Below are positions 44,199-52,326 of a stretch of DNA of 64,000 nucleotides, one piece after another. The stretch spans positions 1 to 64,000 of the forward strand of contig JAGCWY010000062.1 in the NCBI GenBank assembly GCA_017961625.1, read 5' to 3'. The stretch is from Ruminococcus sp. GTDB taxonomy: Bacteria; Bacillota; Clostridia; Oscillospirales; Ruminococcaceae. The notes below the pieces were generated by a model. It was not told the DNA's origin and searched no databases. It saw only the letters and a list, made by a program, of their open reading frames with translations. Position numbers and translations under genes: made by a program. Each line of letters opens with the position of its first letter. The first letter of the stretch is position 1.

Positions 44199-44227
44199 TT
44201 GATTTATAACGAAAATAATGGTATAAT
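44199..44227 (+). promoter_or_regulatory. sigma-A promoter for HipA-like gene
   Basis: TTGATT (44199-44204) and TATAAT (44222-44227) with a 17-base spacer, placed just after the virB4 stop. It supports the ATG at 44262 as start. Confidence 0.7.
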
Positions 44228-44261
44228 AACTAATATCGGTAAAGGAAAGCGAGGTGTACCC

Positions 44262-45485
44262 ATGAAATATATACTTATGCATAAGAATACAGAGGTTGCT
44301 GATATTGAGATCGACGATGTTCTCGGCAGAATAACCTCTGTCAATGATGTTATACACAGGGAACACCTTCCTGTTGGTATAGTCCATCCTTTACGTCATA
44401 ATGAAGTTATTGACCGAGGCGCACTGAATAAATGGTGGTGTGGTCGTTCAATACCTGCAAGCAGAATGGGTATTGCCGATGCATTTGAAACCCTCGGTAT
44501 ATATGATCCGAGCGAACTGCTGACAAAATGCTTTGGTCTCAGTCTTTCCGATCATTACTGGATAAAGCCGTCAGGCAGCAGTATGAAGTGGGAGAACGTT
44601 AACTTCTTCGATAACGAATTCTCTGATGATATCGGAGATGTTTTATTCGGTACAAGTACCAAATCATCAGGCTTTGACTTTTATTCTCCTGATAATACCT
44701 CAGACGGTAATCTGAAGAAGCGCTGGAAGATAATTGACGGAAAGCGCTGTTTGCTCAAAGCAGGCTCAATGCCTTACAGACAGCAGCCGTATAACGAGGT
44801 CATTGCCTCAATGGTAATGGACAGACTCGGAATAGATCATGTTCCGTACAGCGTTATCAATATCGTAAATGAGCCGTTCAGCATATGTGAGGACTTTATC
44901 ACAAAAGATACCGAACTTGTAAGTGCGTACAGGATATTACAGATACGCGGAAAAGAAAATCATGAAAATGATTATCTGCACTATATCAATACCTGTAAGG
45001 AGATAGGAGTTGATATATCCGCTGCTGTTGATGATATGATAGTTGTTGACTATATTATCGCCAATGAGGACAGGCATTTTAATAATTTCGGACTTCTCAG
45101 GAACGCGGAAACCCTTGAATGGATAGGTGCTGCTCCCATATTTGACAGCGGAACCTCACTTTGGTTTGACCGCTCCGAAGATCAGATAAAGAATGCAGAG
45201 ATAAAATGCAAGCCCTTCAAAAAGCATCACAGTGAGCAGATAAAACTCGTTTCCGATTTAAGCAAATATGATTTTTCAAAGCTTGACGGCATAGAAAATG
45301 ACATAAGAGAGGTCCTCAAAGATCAGAAGCCTGAAAGAGTTGAGCTGATATCCGAAGCAGTAAGAAACAGGATAGATACCTTACAGTCGCTGGCTGTTGA
45401 GCAGAATGTTAAGGAAGAAAACAGCTTTAATGACGAATACACCGAGGAAGTAACCGCAGAAGAATACAATATTAATATGGACTGA
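44262..45485 (+). CDS. HipA-like kinase-fold protein
   Basis: A 407-residue protein of the HipA/CtkA kinase fold. The ligand-binding segment (KRCLLKAGSMPYRQQPYNEV), the catalytic loop (YIIANEDRHFNNFGLLRN) and the metal-binding motif (APIFDSGTSLWF) are all present. HipA toxins phosphorylate glutamyl-tRNA synthetase; no HipB-like antitoxin gene is adjacent. It has its own promoter and a GCGAGGTG ribosome binding site. It may be an element-encoded regulator of host physiology or an orphan toxin; the target is unknown. Confidence 0.72.
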   Translation: MKYILMHKNTEVADIEIDDVLGRITSVNDVIHREHLPVGIVHPLRHNEVIDRGALNKWWCGRSIPASRMGIADAFETLGIYDPSELLTKCFGLSLSDHYWIKPSGSSMKWENVNFFDNEFSDDIGDVLFGTSTKSSGFDFYSPDNTSDGNLKKRWKIIDGKRCLLKAGSMPYRQQPYNEVIASMVMDRLGIDHVPYSVINIVNEPFSICEDFITKDTELVSAYRILQIRGKENHENDYLHYINTCKEIGVDISAAVDDMIVVDYIIANEDRHFNNFGLLRNAETLEWIGAAPIFDSGTSLWFDRSEDQIKNAEIKCKPFKKHHSEQIKLVSDLSKYDFSKLDGIENDIREVLKDQKPERVELISEAVRNRIDTLQSLAVEQNVKEENSFNDEYTEEVTAEEYNINMD

Positions 45486-45529
45486 GAAAGATCTGATTTA
45501 GACGAATATATATTAGCGGAGGGACGAAT

Positions 45530-45760
45530 ATGAGTGATAATCCTGTACTTGACAGGGAAACTTACCGAAAGATCAAGAAGATGAGCCGCGAGGAAATGCA
45601 CAACTTCCTTATGCGCTACGCTGATGGTCTTATGGCAGATGAGGATAACAAAACTATTGACCTTCCTGCTCTTGAAAATGAGCTCAGGCAGGTAAAAGGA
45701 ATAGGCTCAAAACGCCTTGAAGAGATAATGATAATAATCGAAAAACATCTGAATATATGA
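45530..45760 (+). CDS. small helix-hairpin-helix-like protein
   Basis: A 76-residue protein with a C-terminal segment LENELRQVKGIGSKRLEEIM resembling a helix-hairpin-helix DNA-binding motif. Good GGAGG site. Otherwise unrecognised. Confidence 0.5.
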   Translation: MSDNPVLDRETYRKIKKMSREEMHNFLMRYADGLMADEDNKTIDLPALENELRQVKGIGSKRLEEIMIIIEKHLNI

Positions 45761-45764
45761 GAAG

Positions 45765-45792
45765 GAGTCGCATCATTATGCGGCTCTTTTTA
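45765..45792 (+). terminator. rho-independent terminator
   Basis: GAGTCGCAT pairs with ATGCGGCTC (one G-T pair) around CATT, followed by TTTTTATTT. Confidence 0.8.
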
Positions 45793-45808
45793 TTTGAGGA
45801 GATGAACA

Positions 45809-46780
45809 ATGGGAAAAATATTAATGGTGCTTTTAAAAAATCTGACTGTCGGTCTCGCTGCCGATAAAAACAAGCGCAGTAAATTCCTGACATTGTTAGG
45901 AAGCATAATAGTCGGTACAGTATTGCTTTTGTTTGCGCCTTTGGCTGTATTTATTTCAATGGGTAAAACAGAATCGCCGCCTGTCGATGTTCAATTCGAC
46001 GAGGCGGCATTTTTGTCGCAGCTCTCACCTGAGCAGCAGAAAGACATTGCGGCAGTTGAAGCTGACGGACAGGCAATAGCAGATGCGATGGCAGCAAGAG
46101 GCTTACAGGAGCAGACTATAAAGGCACAGCTCATATATATGTCATACTTCGGTGAGAACAGGCTGAGTGACTTCGCATATTACGCAGACCTGTTCTATCA
46201 GAGCAATGAACAGCTCATACAGAGCCTTAACGATATATACGGTATCGGAATCAATTATGATGAGTTCATGCGGACATATATCTTCGTTATGAACTCAACT
46301 ATCAACGAGTATATGTTCACAGACAGCGGCAGTAAAAACGCTGCCGATCTTGCCGCATGGTGCAGGAACGCCTGTGAATCCTGCTGGAGCTACGCAGATT
46401 ACTGTATAGGCGAAAGAACAGGCGAAAACCGTCTTCGCTGTGCTGATAATATAGGGCTTATCATGGGCTACATAAGGTATGATATAAACAATAAGGTCTT
46501 TACATCAGATATAGTGGATATGTACTATACAGAACAAGGCAGCATAGATACTATGCCCGATGTACAAGGAGTAGGCGTATCAAACGGTGATGACTTCGGA
46601 GTTTATGTCGGCGGAGGACAGGTTGTTTTCTCCTCTGCTATTGGCGGCTGCGTTCAGCAGCAGGCTCTTGAATACGGTAACTGGACATCGTGGTGTACCT
46701 TTGATGCGATAAGCTATCCGCAGGAGGTATGGGACAGGGTGAATGAGCTTCACAGCGAAGAAGAAAATGAGGGAGAGTGA
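45809..46780 (+). CDS. membrane-anchored NlpC/P60-like protein, catalytic residues apparently lost
   Basis: A 323-residue protein with one N-terminal membrane helix (FLTLLGSIIVGTVLLLFAPL) and an extracellular part. The C-terminal half follows the pattern of element-encoded NlpC/P60 cell-wall hydrolases. By my recollection of the family, the active site reads like ADCVGLIKGY and KGHIGVYIGNG; here it reads ADNIGLIMGY and GDDFGVYVGGG. The Cys and His would then be replaced by Asn and Phe. The protein would be a catalytically dead structural part of the mating apparatus, or use another chemistry. Family assignment is from pattern alone. Confidence 0.55.
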   Translation: MGKILMVLLKNLTVGLAADKNKRSKFLTLLGSIIVGTVLLLFAPLAVFISMGKTESPPVDVQFDEAAFLSQLSPEQQKDIAAVEADGQAIADAMAARGLQEQTIKAQLIYMSYFGENRLSDFAYYADLFYQSNEQLIQSLNDIYGIGINYDEFMRTYIFVMNSTINEYMFTDSGSKNAADLAAWCRNACESCWSYADYCIGERTGENRLRCADNIGLIMGYIRYDINNKVFTSDIVDMYYTEQGSIDTMPDVQGVGVSNGDDFGVYVGGGQVVFSSAIGGCVQQQALEYGNWTSWCTFDAISYPQEVWDRVNELHSEEENEGE

Positions 46781-46784
46781 TACT

Positions 46785-47888
46785 TTGAGAGTTAAGATAC
46801 GGAACAGATATGATGATAAGCATAGCATAAATGTGTATCTTCCTGCAGAGCCTATGGAGCTTTACGATATGCTTGACATGATCGGCTCGGATAATAAATA
46901 CTGTAACGTGTATATGAACATCGATGCTGAGCATATTCCGAAAGCAATGTGCGACGGCGGCTTTTATGATGATATATTCAAACTGAACTTGCTTGCACAG
47001 CGGCTTGAACAAATGTCCCCTGCCTATACCGCAGGCTTCAAAGCCGTTCTTATGGCGCATGAGGACTACAACCTTGATGACCTGATACTTGTTACATATG
47101 GACTTGAAGAATATCCGATATATCCCTGCAGGGATTATGAGGAGCTTGGTGAGGTGGTTATTGACAATGATATGATACCCAAAGTTGAAAACTGCCCCGA
47201 TGAACTTGTGGAATATCTTGATAAGGAAAGCATCGGCAGACTTGCAGCGGAGCAGTTTAAAGGCACGTTTGTTGGCGATTACTACTGTGAGGTTGCTGAC
47301 TATGAACCGCCTGACATGGAGATCACTATCAGTAAACCTAAGAGGAATGAGTTTCAGATACTTGCAGGAACGAATGAACATTCGGCACAGTGGATAACGC
47401 TTCCATGTGATAAAGAAATATATGATAAGGTTATTTATGAAGTCAGGTCTCCGCTTCCTTACATAGAAGATATCGATGACACTTCAAGGCTGAACGAACT
47501 TGCTGAAAAGGTCGCGGCACTTGACAGGGCTGACCTGGTAAAGCTGAAAGCTCTCATGGAGCTCTGTGATATAGACGATGTATCAGAAACGGCAGATGTA
47601 ATAAACAATCTGTCTGAATTTGATTTTGATCCGAACCCACGTAATGAAAGTGAGTTTGGCAGAGAATATCTGCTTAAAATATTGCCGCAGGATTTTAAGG
47701 CGGAGATATTTGACTCGTTAAATATGAGAGACTTCGGCAAGCGTATTCTTGATGCAAAGGAAGGTCTTGCGACTTCGTATGGAATAATATCGGGCTACGG
47801 ACAAGAGCTCTATACTCCGATATTTACCGAACAGGAGCATATCGAGAACGAAACTGAAACAGAAGAATTAGGAGTGAGTTTAACATGA
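46785..47888 (+). CDS. ArdA-like antirestriction protein
   Basis: A 367-residue acidic protein. The N-terminal region (VKIRNRYDDKHSINVYLPAE, ELYDMLDMIGSDNKYCNVY) and middle part resemble element ArdA-type antirestriction proteins, which mimic DNA to block type I restriction. The C-terminal third is acidic and helical. TTG at 46785 is favoured because GGGAG is 9 bases before it and the preceding gene stops at 46780; an ATG at 46767 is an alternative. The assignment is moderate. Confidence 0.55.
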   Translation: MRVKIRNRYDDKHSINVYLPAEPMELYDMLDMIGSDNKYCNVYMNIDAEHIPKAMCDGGFYDDIFKLNLLAQRLEQMSPAYTAGFKAVLMAHEDYNLDDLILVTYGLEEYPIYPCRDYEELGEVVIDNDMIPKVENCPDELVEYLDKESIGRLAAEQFKGTFVGDYYCEVADYEPPDMEITISKPKRNEFQILAGTNEHSAQWITLPCDKEIYDKVIYEVRSPLPYIEDIDDTSRLNELAEKVAALDRADLVKLKALMELCDIDDVSETADVINNLSEFDFDPNPRNESEFGREYLLKILPQDFKAEIFDSLNMRDFGKRILDAKEGLATSYGIISGYGQELYTPIFTEQEHIENETETEELGVSLT

Positions 47889-48121
47889 AAGACAAGATAA
47901 TTTTATCCATGAGTGAAGAAAAGCTGTCGGCACTGGAGATGTATCTGGCACAGCGGAACACAACACTGACATCTGAGATCGACAAATATGCAGAGCAGCT
48001 GTATAACAAAAATGTTCCGCAGAACGTCCGTGAGTACATAGAGCTGACGTCGGACAGCAAGCCTGTGCGGAAACTCAAACCTTCCAAAAACTCCGAGGGC
48101 AGACCGCCTTCGGAGCAGTGA
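47885..48121 (+). CDS. DUF6103 family protein
   Basis: A 78-residue protein (KIILSMSEEKLSALEMYLAQ, TLTSEIDKYAEQLYNKNVP, then EGRPPSEQ) of the DUF6103 type common next to relaxase genes in Firmicutes elements. Start overlaps the preceding stop (ATGA). Possibly a small DNA-binding accessory. Confidence 0.7.
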   Translation: MKDKIILSMSEEKLSALEMYLAQRNTTLTSEIDKYAEQLYNKNVPQNVREYIELTSDSKPVRKLKPSKNSEGRPPSEQ

Positions 48122-48306
48122 GGAAAGTGTTGCAAGATAAAACCGCGTGGTCGCGGCGATCACAGCGGACGGCGAAGCCGACCGCATATTGAGCAAAAAC
48201 AGCATTTGCATTTAGGGGTTGCAATTACAGCAAAATGGAAATTTAGGGGTTGCAGCTCCGCAGATGCCAGTTTATTGGCAAAAACTTAGGAGTCGGAGGC
48301 ATAAAA
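48122..48306. other. candidate oriT region
   Basis: A non-coding stretch directly upstream of the relaxase accessory and relaxase genes. It has two exact copies of TTTAGGGGTTGCA (48211-48223 and 48242-48254, 31 bases apart), a hairpin TGCCA/TGGCA (about 48265-48280), and a GC-rich part with short inverted repeats (CGGCGAAGCCG). Position and repeats fit an origin of transfer. No nick site can be assigned by eye. Confidence 0.5.
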
Positions 48307-48711
48307 ATGGCATTTGACAACAAAATAAAATTTCCGCTGTGGGTATATCCGCAGACGATAGAAAATGTGAGAACACATTACAAACACGACAACTGCAAAT
48401 CGCAGAGTGAGTTCATAGAGAAAGCAATCTCGTTCTATATCGGTTATCTTGATGAAGAAAGATCTGTCAACTATATATCGCCGCTTATAACGGAAACTGT
48501 GAAAGCTACTATTGCAGGAACGGAACAAAGATTGTCTCGACTTCTGTTCAAGGTCGCAGTAGAACTTGGAAAAATTTCAAATATGCTTGCGGCAGTAAAT
48601 GATATAGACGATGAAACCTTGAGACAGCTGCAGTCGATGTGCGTTAATGAGGTGAGAAAAATAAACGGCATCATCAGTTACGAAGATGCAGTTGAGTTCC
48701 AGAAGGAGTAA
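48307..48711 (+). CDS. MobC-like relaxosome accessory protein
   Basis: A 134-residue protein starting with a ribbon-helix-helix-like segment (KIKFPLWVYPQTIENVRTHY, SQSEFIEKAISFYIGYL) followed by a helical domain. Such proteins bind oriT and help the relaxase nick. ATG at 48307 follows GGAGG. The relaxase gene begins 4 bases after its stop. Confidence 0.65.
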   Translation: MAFDNKIKFPLWVYPQTIENVRTHYKHDNCKSQSEFIEKAISFYIGYLDEERSVNYISPLITETVKATIAGTEQRLSRLLFKVAVELGKISNMLAAVNDIDDETLRQLQSMCVNEVRKINGIISYEDAVEFQKE

Positions 48712-48714
48712 GCG

Positions 48715-50133
48715 TTGCCGAGGTTAGTTGTGGTGAGCCGTTACCTCAAAAGCGGCAGCAGTAAAAATCTTTCCAACTACGTTAAGTACATCGCTACACG
48801 TGAGGGAGCAGCTACAGTAAAAGAGAATAACGGAACAGCTCCAGCTACAAAAAAACATCAGGAGCTTATTTCTTCTCTGTTGAAAGATTTCTCGGACAGC
48901 AAAAAAAGTTTCTCTTATGAGGAATACAAAAACAGTCCTACGCAGAAGAACGCGTCCAAATTTATTGAAGAAACTATCGAGCATAATGCAGATATAGTTG
49001 CGAACAAGAAAAACTATATGGGTTATCTTGCCAATCGTCCTGGAGCAGTAAAATTTGGATCGCACGGATTATTTTCACAGACTGACGAGCCGATATCGCT
49101 TAAAAAAGTTGCAAAGGAAGTTTCGGAACACAACGGAAATGTATGGACTCACGTTGTATCTCTTCGCAGGGACGATGCTCAGAAAATGGGTTACGATAAT
49201 CTGACGGCTTGGCGAGAGCTTATAAAGCGGCAGATACCAAACATAGCCAAGCAGTCAAAAATAGACATGGCAAATCTGAAATGGTATGCTGCCTTTCACG
49301 ATAAGGAAACAAATCCCCATGTTCATATAGTCGTGTACTCGACAAATGAACGTGAGGGATTTCTTACAAAGCAGGGCTGCGATAAGATACGCAGCGGCTT
49401 TATGAATGATATTTACGCAGATGAGCTGAAACATCTTTATCAGCAGCAGACAGATACCCGTGACCTTCTGAAAGCTGAGAGCGCAAAGCTTATGAAACAG
49501 CTTTCATGCGATATTACTAACAATAACTGTATTGATACAGAGATAGTTGATCTTATGCGGAAGCTCCACGGACAGCTTCAGAATACAAAAGGAAAAAAAG
49601 TCTATGGCTACCTGAATAAGGATACCAAGCAGACTGTTGACGAAATATTCCTCAGACTTTCGCAGAATGAGGCAATACAGAAAATGTACAGGCTGTGGTG
49701 CGGCATGGAGCAGAGCAAGCACGACTTTTATTCCTCGGCAAAGGTGGATTTTCCTGCAATGGTCGATAACGAGCATTTCAAGTCCGTGAAGAACATGATA
49801 ATACGTTCTGCGGCAGAGATAGTTCCAGTTGTTACTGTTGCCACAAGAAAAGCCGCTGTCGAAGATAATCACGATGATATAGCTGCGGAAAGCGATAGTG
49901 TCAGTGAAACCATTGGCAAAACAGCAGCTCCGCCTGTTGCCAGTAATGATAACAGCGCATTTGCCTGTGCAGCGTTCGGACTTATGGTTAATATCAGTCG
50001 TATTATATATGATGATTATGACCGAGAGCAGCGAAAGTTGCGCTCAAAGGTTGATAAGAAGCTTAGAAAAGCTATTGACAGAAAGAAACAGGAAATGGGG
50101 ATTAAGTCAGAATATGTTTGGATGCATCAGTAA
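48715..50133 (+). CDS. MobP-type relaxase
   Basis: A 472-residue relaxase. The histidine triad segment is HDKETNPHVHIVVYS, preceded by WTHVVSLRRDDAQKMGYDN, the layout of MobP3-type relaxases. The enzyme would nick oriT and attach to the 5' end through a Tyr. The C-terminal part is helical and basic. TTG start at 48715 follows AAGGAG. Confidence 0.82.
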   Translation: MPRLVVVSRYLKSGSSKNLSNYVKYIATREGAATVKENNGTAPATKKHQELISSLLKDFSDSKKSFSYEEYKNSPTQKNASKFIEETIEHNADIVANKKNYMGYLANRPGAVKFGSHGLFSQTDEPISLKKVAKEVSEHNGNVWTHVVSLRRDDAQKMGYDNLTAWRELIKRQIPNIAKQSKIDMANLKWYAAFHDKETNPHVHIVVYSTNEREGFLTKQGCDKIRSGFMNDIYADELKHLYQQQTDTRDLLKAESAKLMKQLSCDITNNNCIDTEIVDLMRKLHGQLQNTKGKKVYGYLNKDTKQTVDEIFLRLSQNEAIQKMYRLWCGMEQSKHDFYSSAKVDFPAMVDNEHFKSVKNMIIRSAAEIVPVVTVATRKAAVEDNHDDIAAESDSVSETIGKTAAPPVASNDNSAFACAAFGLMVNISRIIYDDYDREQRKLRSKVDKKLRKAIDRKKQEMGIKSEYVWMHQ

Positions 50134-50137
50134 ATAA

Positions 50138-50169
50138 CTAAAGACAGGCTAATAAAAGCCTGCCTTTAG
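50138..50169. terminator. bidirectional terminator between relaxase and agr cassette
   Basis: CTAAAG-CAGGCT pairs with AGCCTG-CTTTAG with a single internal mismatch. It separates the plus-strand transfer genes from the minus-strand agr genes. Confidence 0.7.
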
Positions 50170-50177
50170 TCATAAGA

Positions 50178-50312
50178 TTACTTTTTTTTGCTTGGTTCTT
50201 TGGGCTGATGCATTCCCCAAATAGAAGCTGTACCATAGGAGATCTGTGCCATTTTGTCAGCTATAACTTTTACAATTTCTGCTGAAACGGTTGATTTTCC
50301 CACGTTTTTCAT
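50178..50312 (-). CDS. agrD: AgrD-like autoinducer precursor with serine in place of cysteine
   Basis: A 44-residue peptide. An amphipathic N-terminal half (about residues 1-24) is followed by SIWGM (residues 30-34) and then HQPKEP and a Lys tail. Clostridial AgrD peptides have a Cys-initiated five-residue ring followed by HQPxxP-type sequence; here Ser30 occupies the Cys position, so the product should be a lactone, not a thiolactone. AAGGAGGG is 6 bases upstream, and the ATG overlaps the agrB stop (ATGA), so translation is coupled to the processing enzyme. There is no Cys in the peptide. Confidence 0.85.
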   Translation of the reverse strand: MKNVGKSTVSAEIVKVIADKMAQISYGTASIWGMHQPKEPSKKK

Positions 50313-50896
50313 GTTTTTCCCTCCTTTTTAATAATCTGCGATACTATTACCAATATATTAATATAAATAATAGTTGTGATTATAAATGATTCAATAATAA
50401 TTGAAGAATTTGCTATATATAAAGCTATGATTGAGTATAAATGAGACAAACATATAGCTATAAATTTGTATTTATTAATTGAATCAGAAGGGATAGGCTT
50501 ATTATCGTTTGCTACTGGACAAAAAGCCGTCATTATTAATGAAGACAAAACGATATGAAAAGTAATAACAGTTGAATTGATATACTTTTCAAGTATAAAA
50601 CTGCTTAACGATACTAAACAGAATACTACACAAAGCGAAAGATTACACTTAAAATAGGTGGTTGCATGATATCCCCCAGTAAAATGCCTAACACTTATAA
50701 AGATTATTAGAAATATAACTGAATAAACAAATATTTTAAGGATAATACCAATACATAATACCAGTACAATATTTAAACATGAGGAAATAGTAATTTCTAT
50801 TCCATATTTGTAATGTTCTATATCCTCGGATGAATTTTCAATTGCCTTGTGTTTAATCAAATATGAAACGATTATATTGCTAAGTTGACTTATCAT
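50309..50896 (-). CDS. agrB: AgrB-like peptide-processing membrane protease
   Basis: A 195-residue polytopic membrane cysteine protease. RHFTGGYHATTYFKC contains the catalytic pair His77 and Cys84, the same positions as in staphylococcal AgrB. It cleaves the AgrD C-terminal part, forms the ring, and helps export it. It lies directly before agrD. The agrC stop is about 105 bases upstream and that gap holds a separate promoter. Confidence 0.9.
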   Translation of the reverse strand: MISQLSNIIVSYLIKHKAIENSSEDIEHYKYGIEITISSCLNIVLVLCIGIILKIFVYSVIFLIIFISVRHFTGGYHATTYFKCNLSLCVVFCLVSLSSFILEKYINSTVITFHIVLSSLIMTAFCPVANDNKPIPSDSINKYKFIAICLSHLYSIIALYIANSSIIIESFIITTIIYINILVIVSQIIKKEGKT

Positions 50897-50913
50897 CGTT
50901 ATCAGCTCCGACC

Positions 50914-50991
50914 ATTAATTAGTATGATTATATACTAATTAATCCTAACGATATAGTCAAGCTTTTTGGCAAAAGGTGAAAAAGAATGGCA
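50914..50991 (-). promoter_or_regulatory. agrBD promoter: TGCC direct repeats (site 2) and palindrome
   Basis: On the minus strand, TGCC starts at 50991 and 50971 (20-base period). TTGACT starts at 50960 (11 bases from the second TGCC) and TAGTAT lies at 50937-50932 (17-base spacer). A perfect 12-base inverted repeat, ATTAATTAGTAT / ATACTAATTAAT (50914-50943), covers the -10 region. The TGCC part matches three other promoters in the window. The palindrome is unique to this site and could be a repressor operator. Confidence 0.65.
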
Positions 50992-51000
50992 TAAAAACGA

Positions 51001-52326
51001 TTATTTTTTCCTTTTTAGAATTACATTACAACAAAACTCATCATTTTCTTCATAAAAATCTACCTTTCCATTATACTTAAGGGCAATTCCTTTTATTATC
51101 TTTACTCCTAGTCCATGTTCAACTTTATTATCTTTTGTTGTTATCAGATTAGGGTTGCTTTGCAAAACGGAATTTTGTATAGTGTTTTTTACGCTAAATA
51201 CGTATCTATATTTATCAGAAGAAATATTAATATAAATTCGTTTGCTATCTTTATCACAGAATTTGCAGGCAGTTATTGCATTTTCTAAAAGATTGGATAG
51301 TAAACTACACAAATCCATATCATTTATTCCATTAAAATCTGAAATACACATACAGATAATATTTATACCATAGGATTTTGCAGCTGAAAGCTTTGAGTTT
51401 ACAACAGCATTGACAATTTCATTGTTAGTTTTAATAATGTCTTCAGTTGAAGACAATTCCTTAAAATACTTATCCATATAAGCAATAGCTTTGTTGGAAT
51501 TACCTTTTTGAATAAGTTCATATATCAAGGACATATTATCTTTGAAATCATGTCGAAGCTTTTTTATCACGTCAAATTGCGTGTTAGCACTGGAAATATA
51601 CTGTTGACTGTATTCGTTTTTTATTTTTAAAGTTTCATTTTCTCTTACTGTTATATTAATCTTACTTAAATCAACAACAAGATAAAATACTGTGATATTA
51701 ATTATTAGTAATCCTAAAAAGGCTAATACTATAAGATCGTGACCTATTAATGTAGGATTTCTGAGTGAGATTAGATTTAAGAACGTAGAAACAGCTATAC
51801 TAATTAGTAGGATTATGCCAATTAACATACATTCTCTAATATTTAAGCTGTTGTTTTCTTTCTTTTTCAGTATTTTTAAGGATATCATTAATAAATAAAC
51901 CATCACAAACTGGGTGGAAATAAGCGCAATAAAACGAGGGAAATTATTTTGAGATAAGATAACGTCTAATTTGATTCTAAAAATTGATGCATAAAAGTTT
52001 GAAATAAATGCTGAGGAAATAATTATTATAAGAATTGGCAATACAGCTGAAAAAATTTTCTCTATTAATTTACCATGTAATTCTTTCATTGCATATATAA
52101 ATAGAATCATTACATATATCAATAGCCCAAAATGCTCAAAAATTGTGATATAATTTACTACTGTAATTGATACCGACATTAATACGACAAAAATTAAACT
52201 TCTAATTTGAAGAAAGTTTTTAAATTTCCCATTATTGTTCATATACTTATATGTATAGTAACAAGTAGCAAAACCTTGGAAAATGTTAATGATTATTTCA
52301 AATACAGACCAAAGAATATATTTCAT
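51001..52326 (-). CDS. agrC: AgrC-like sensor histidine kinase
   Basis: A 441-residue membrane kinase. About six hydrophobic segments (residues 1-225) are followed by the phosphoacceptor helix with LRHDFKDNMSLIYEL (His) and a GHKL ATPase domain (LLSNLLENAITACKF, then GLGVKIIKGIALKYNG). This is the AgrC/HPK10 layout that detects cyclic peptides. Its ATG overlaps the agrA stop. Confidence 0.9.
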   Translation of the reverse strand: MKYILWSVFEIIINIFQGFATCYYTYKYMNNNGKFKNFLQIRSLIFVVLMSVSITVVNYITIFEHFGLLIYVMILFIYAMKELHGKLIEKIFSAVLPILIIIISSAFISNFYASIFRIKLDVILSQNNFPRFIALISTQFVMVYLLMISLKILKKKENNSLNIRECMLIGIILLISIAVSTFLNLISLRNPTLIGHDLIVLAFLGLLIINITVFYLVVDLSKINITVRENETLKIKNEYSQQYISSANTQFDVIKKLRHDFKDNMSLIYELIQKGNSNKAIAYMDKYFKELSSTEDIIKTNNEIVNAVVNSKLSAAKSYGINIICMCISDFNGINDMDLCSLLSNLLENAITACKFCDKDSKRIYINISSDKYRYVFSVKNTIQNSVLQSNPNLITTKDNKVEHGLGVKIIKGIALKYNGKVDFYEENDEFCCNVILKRKK

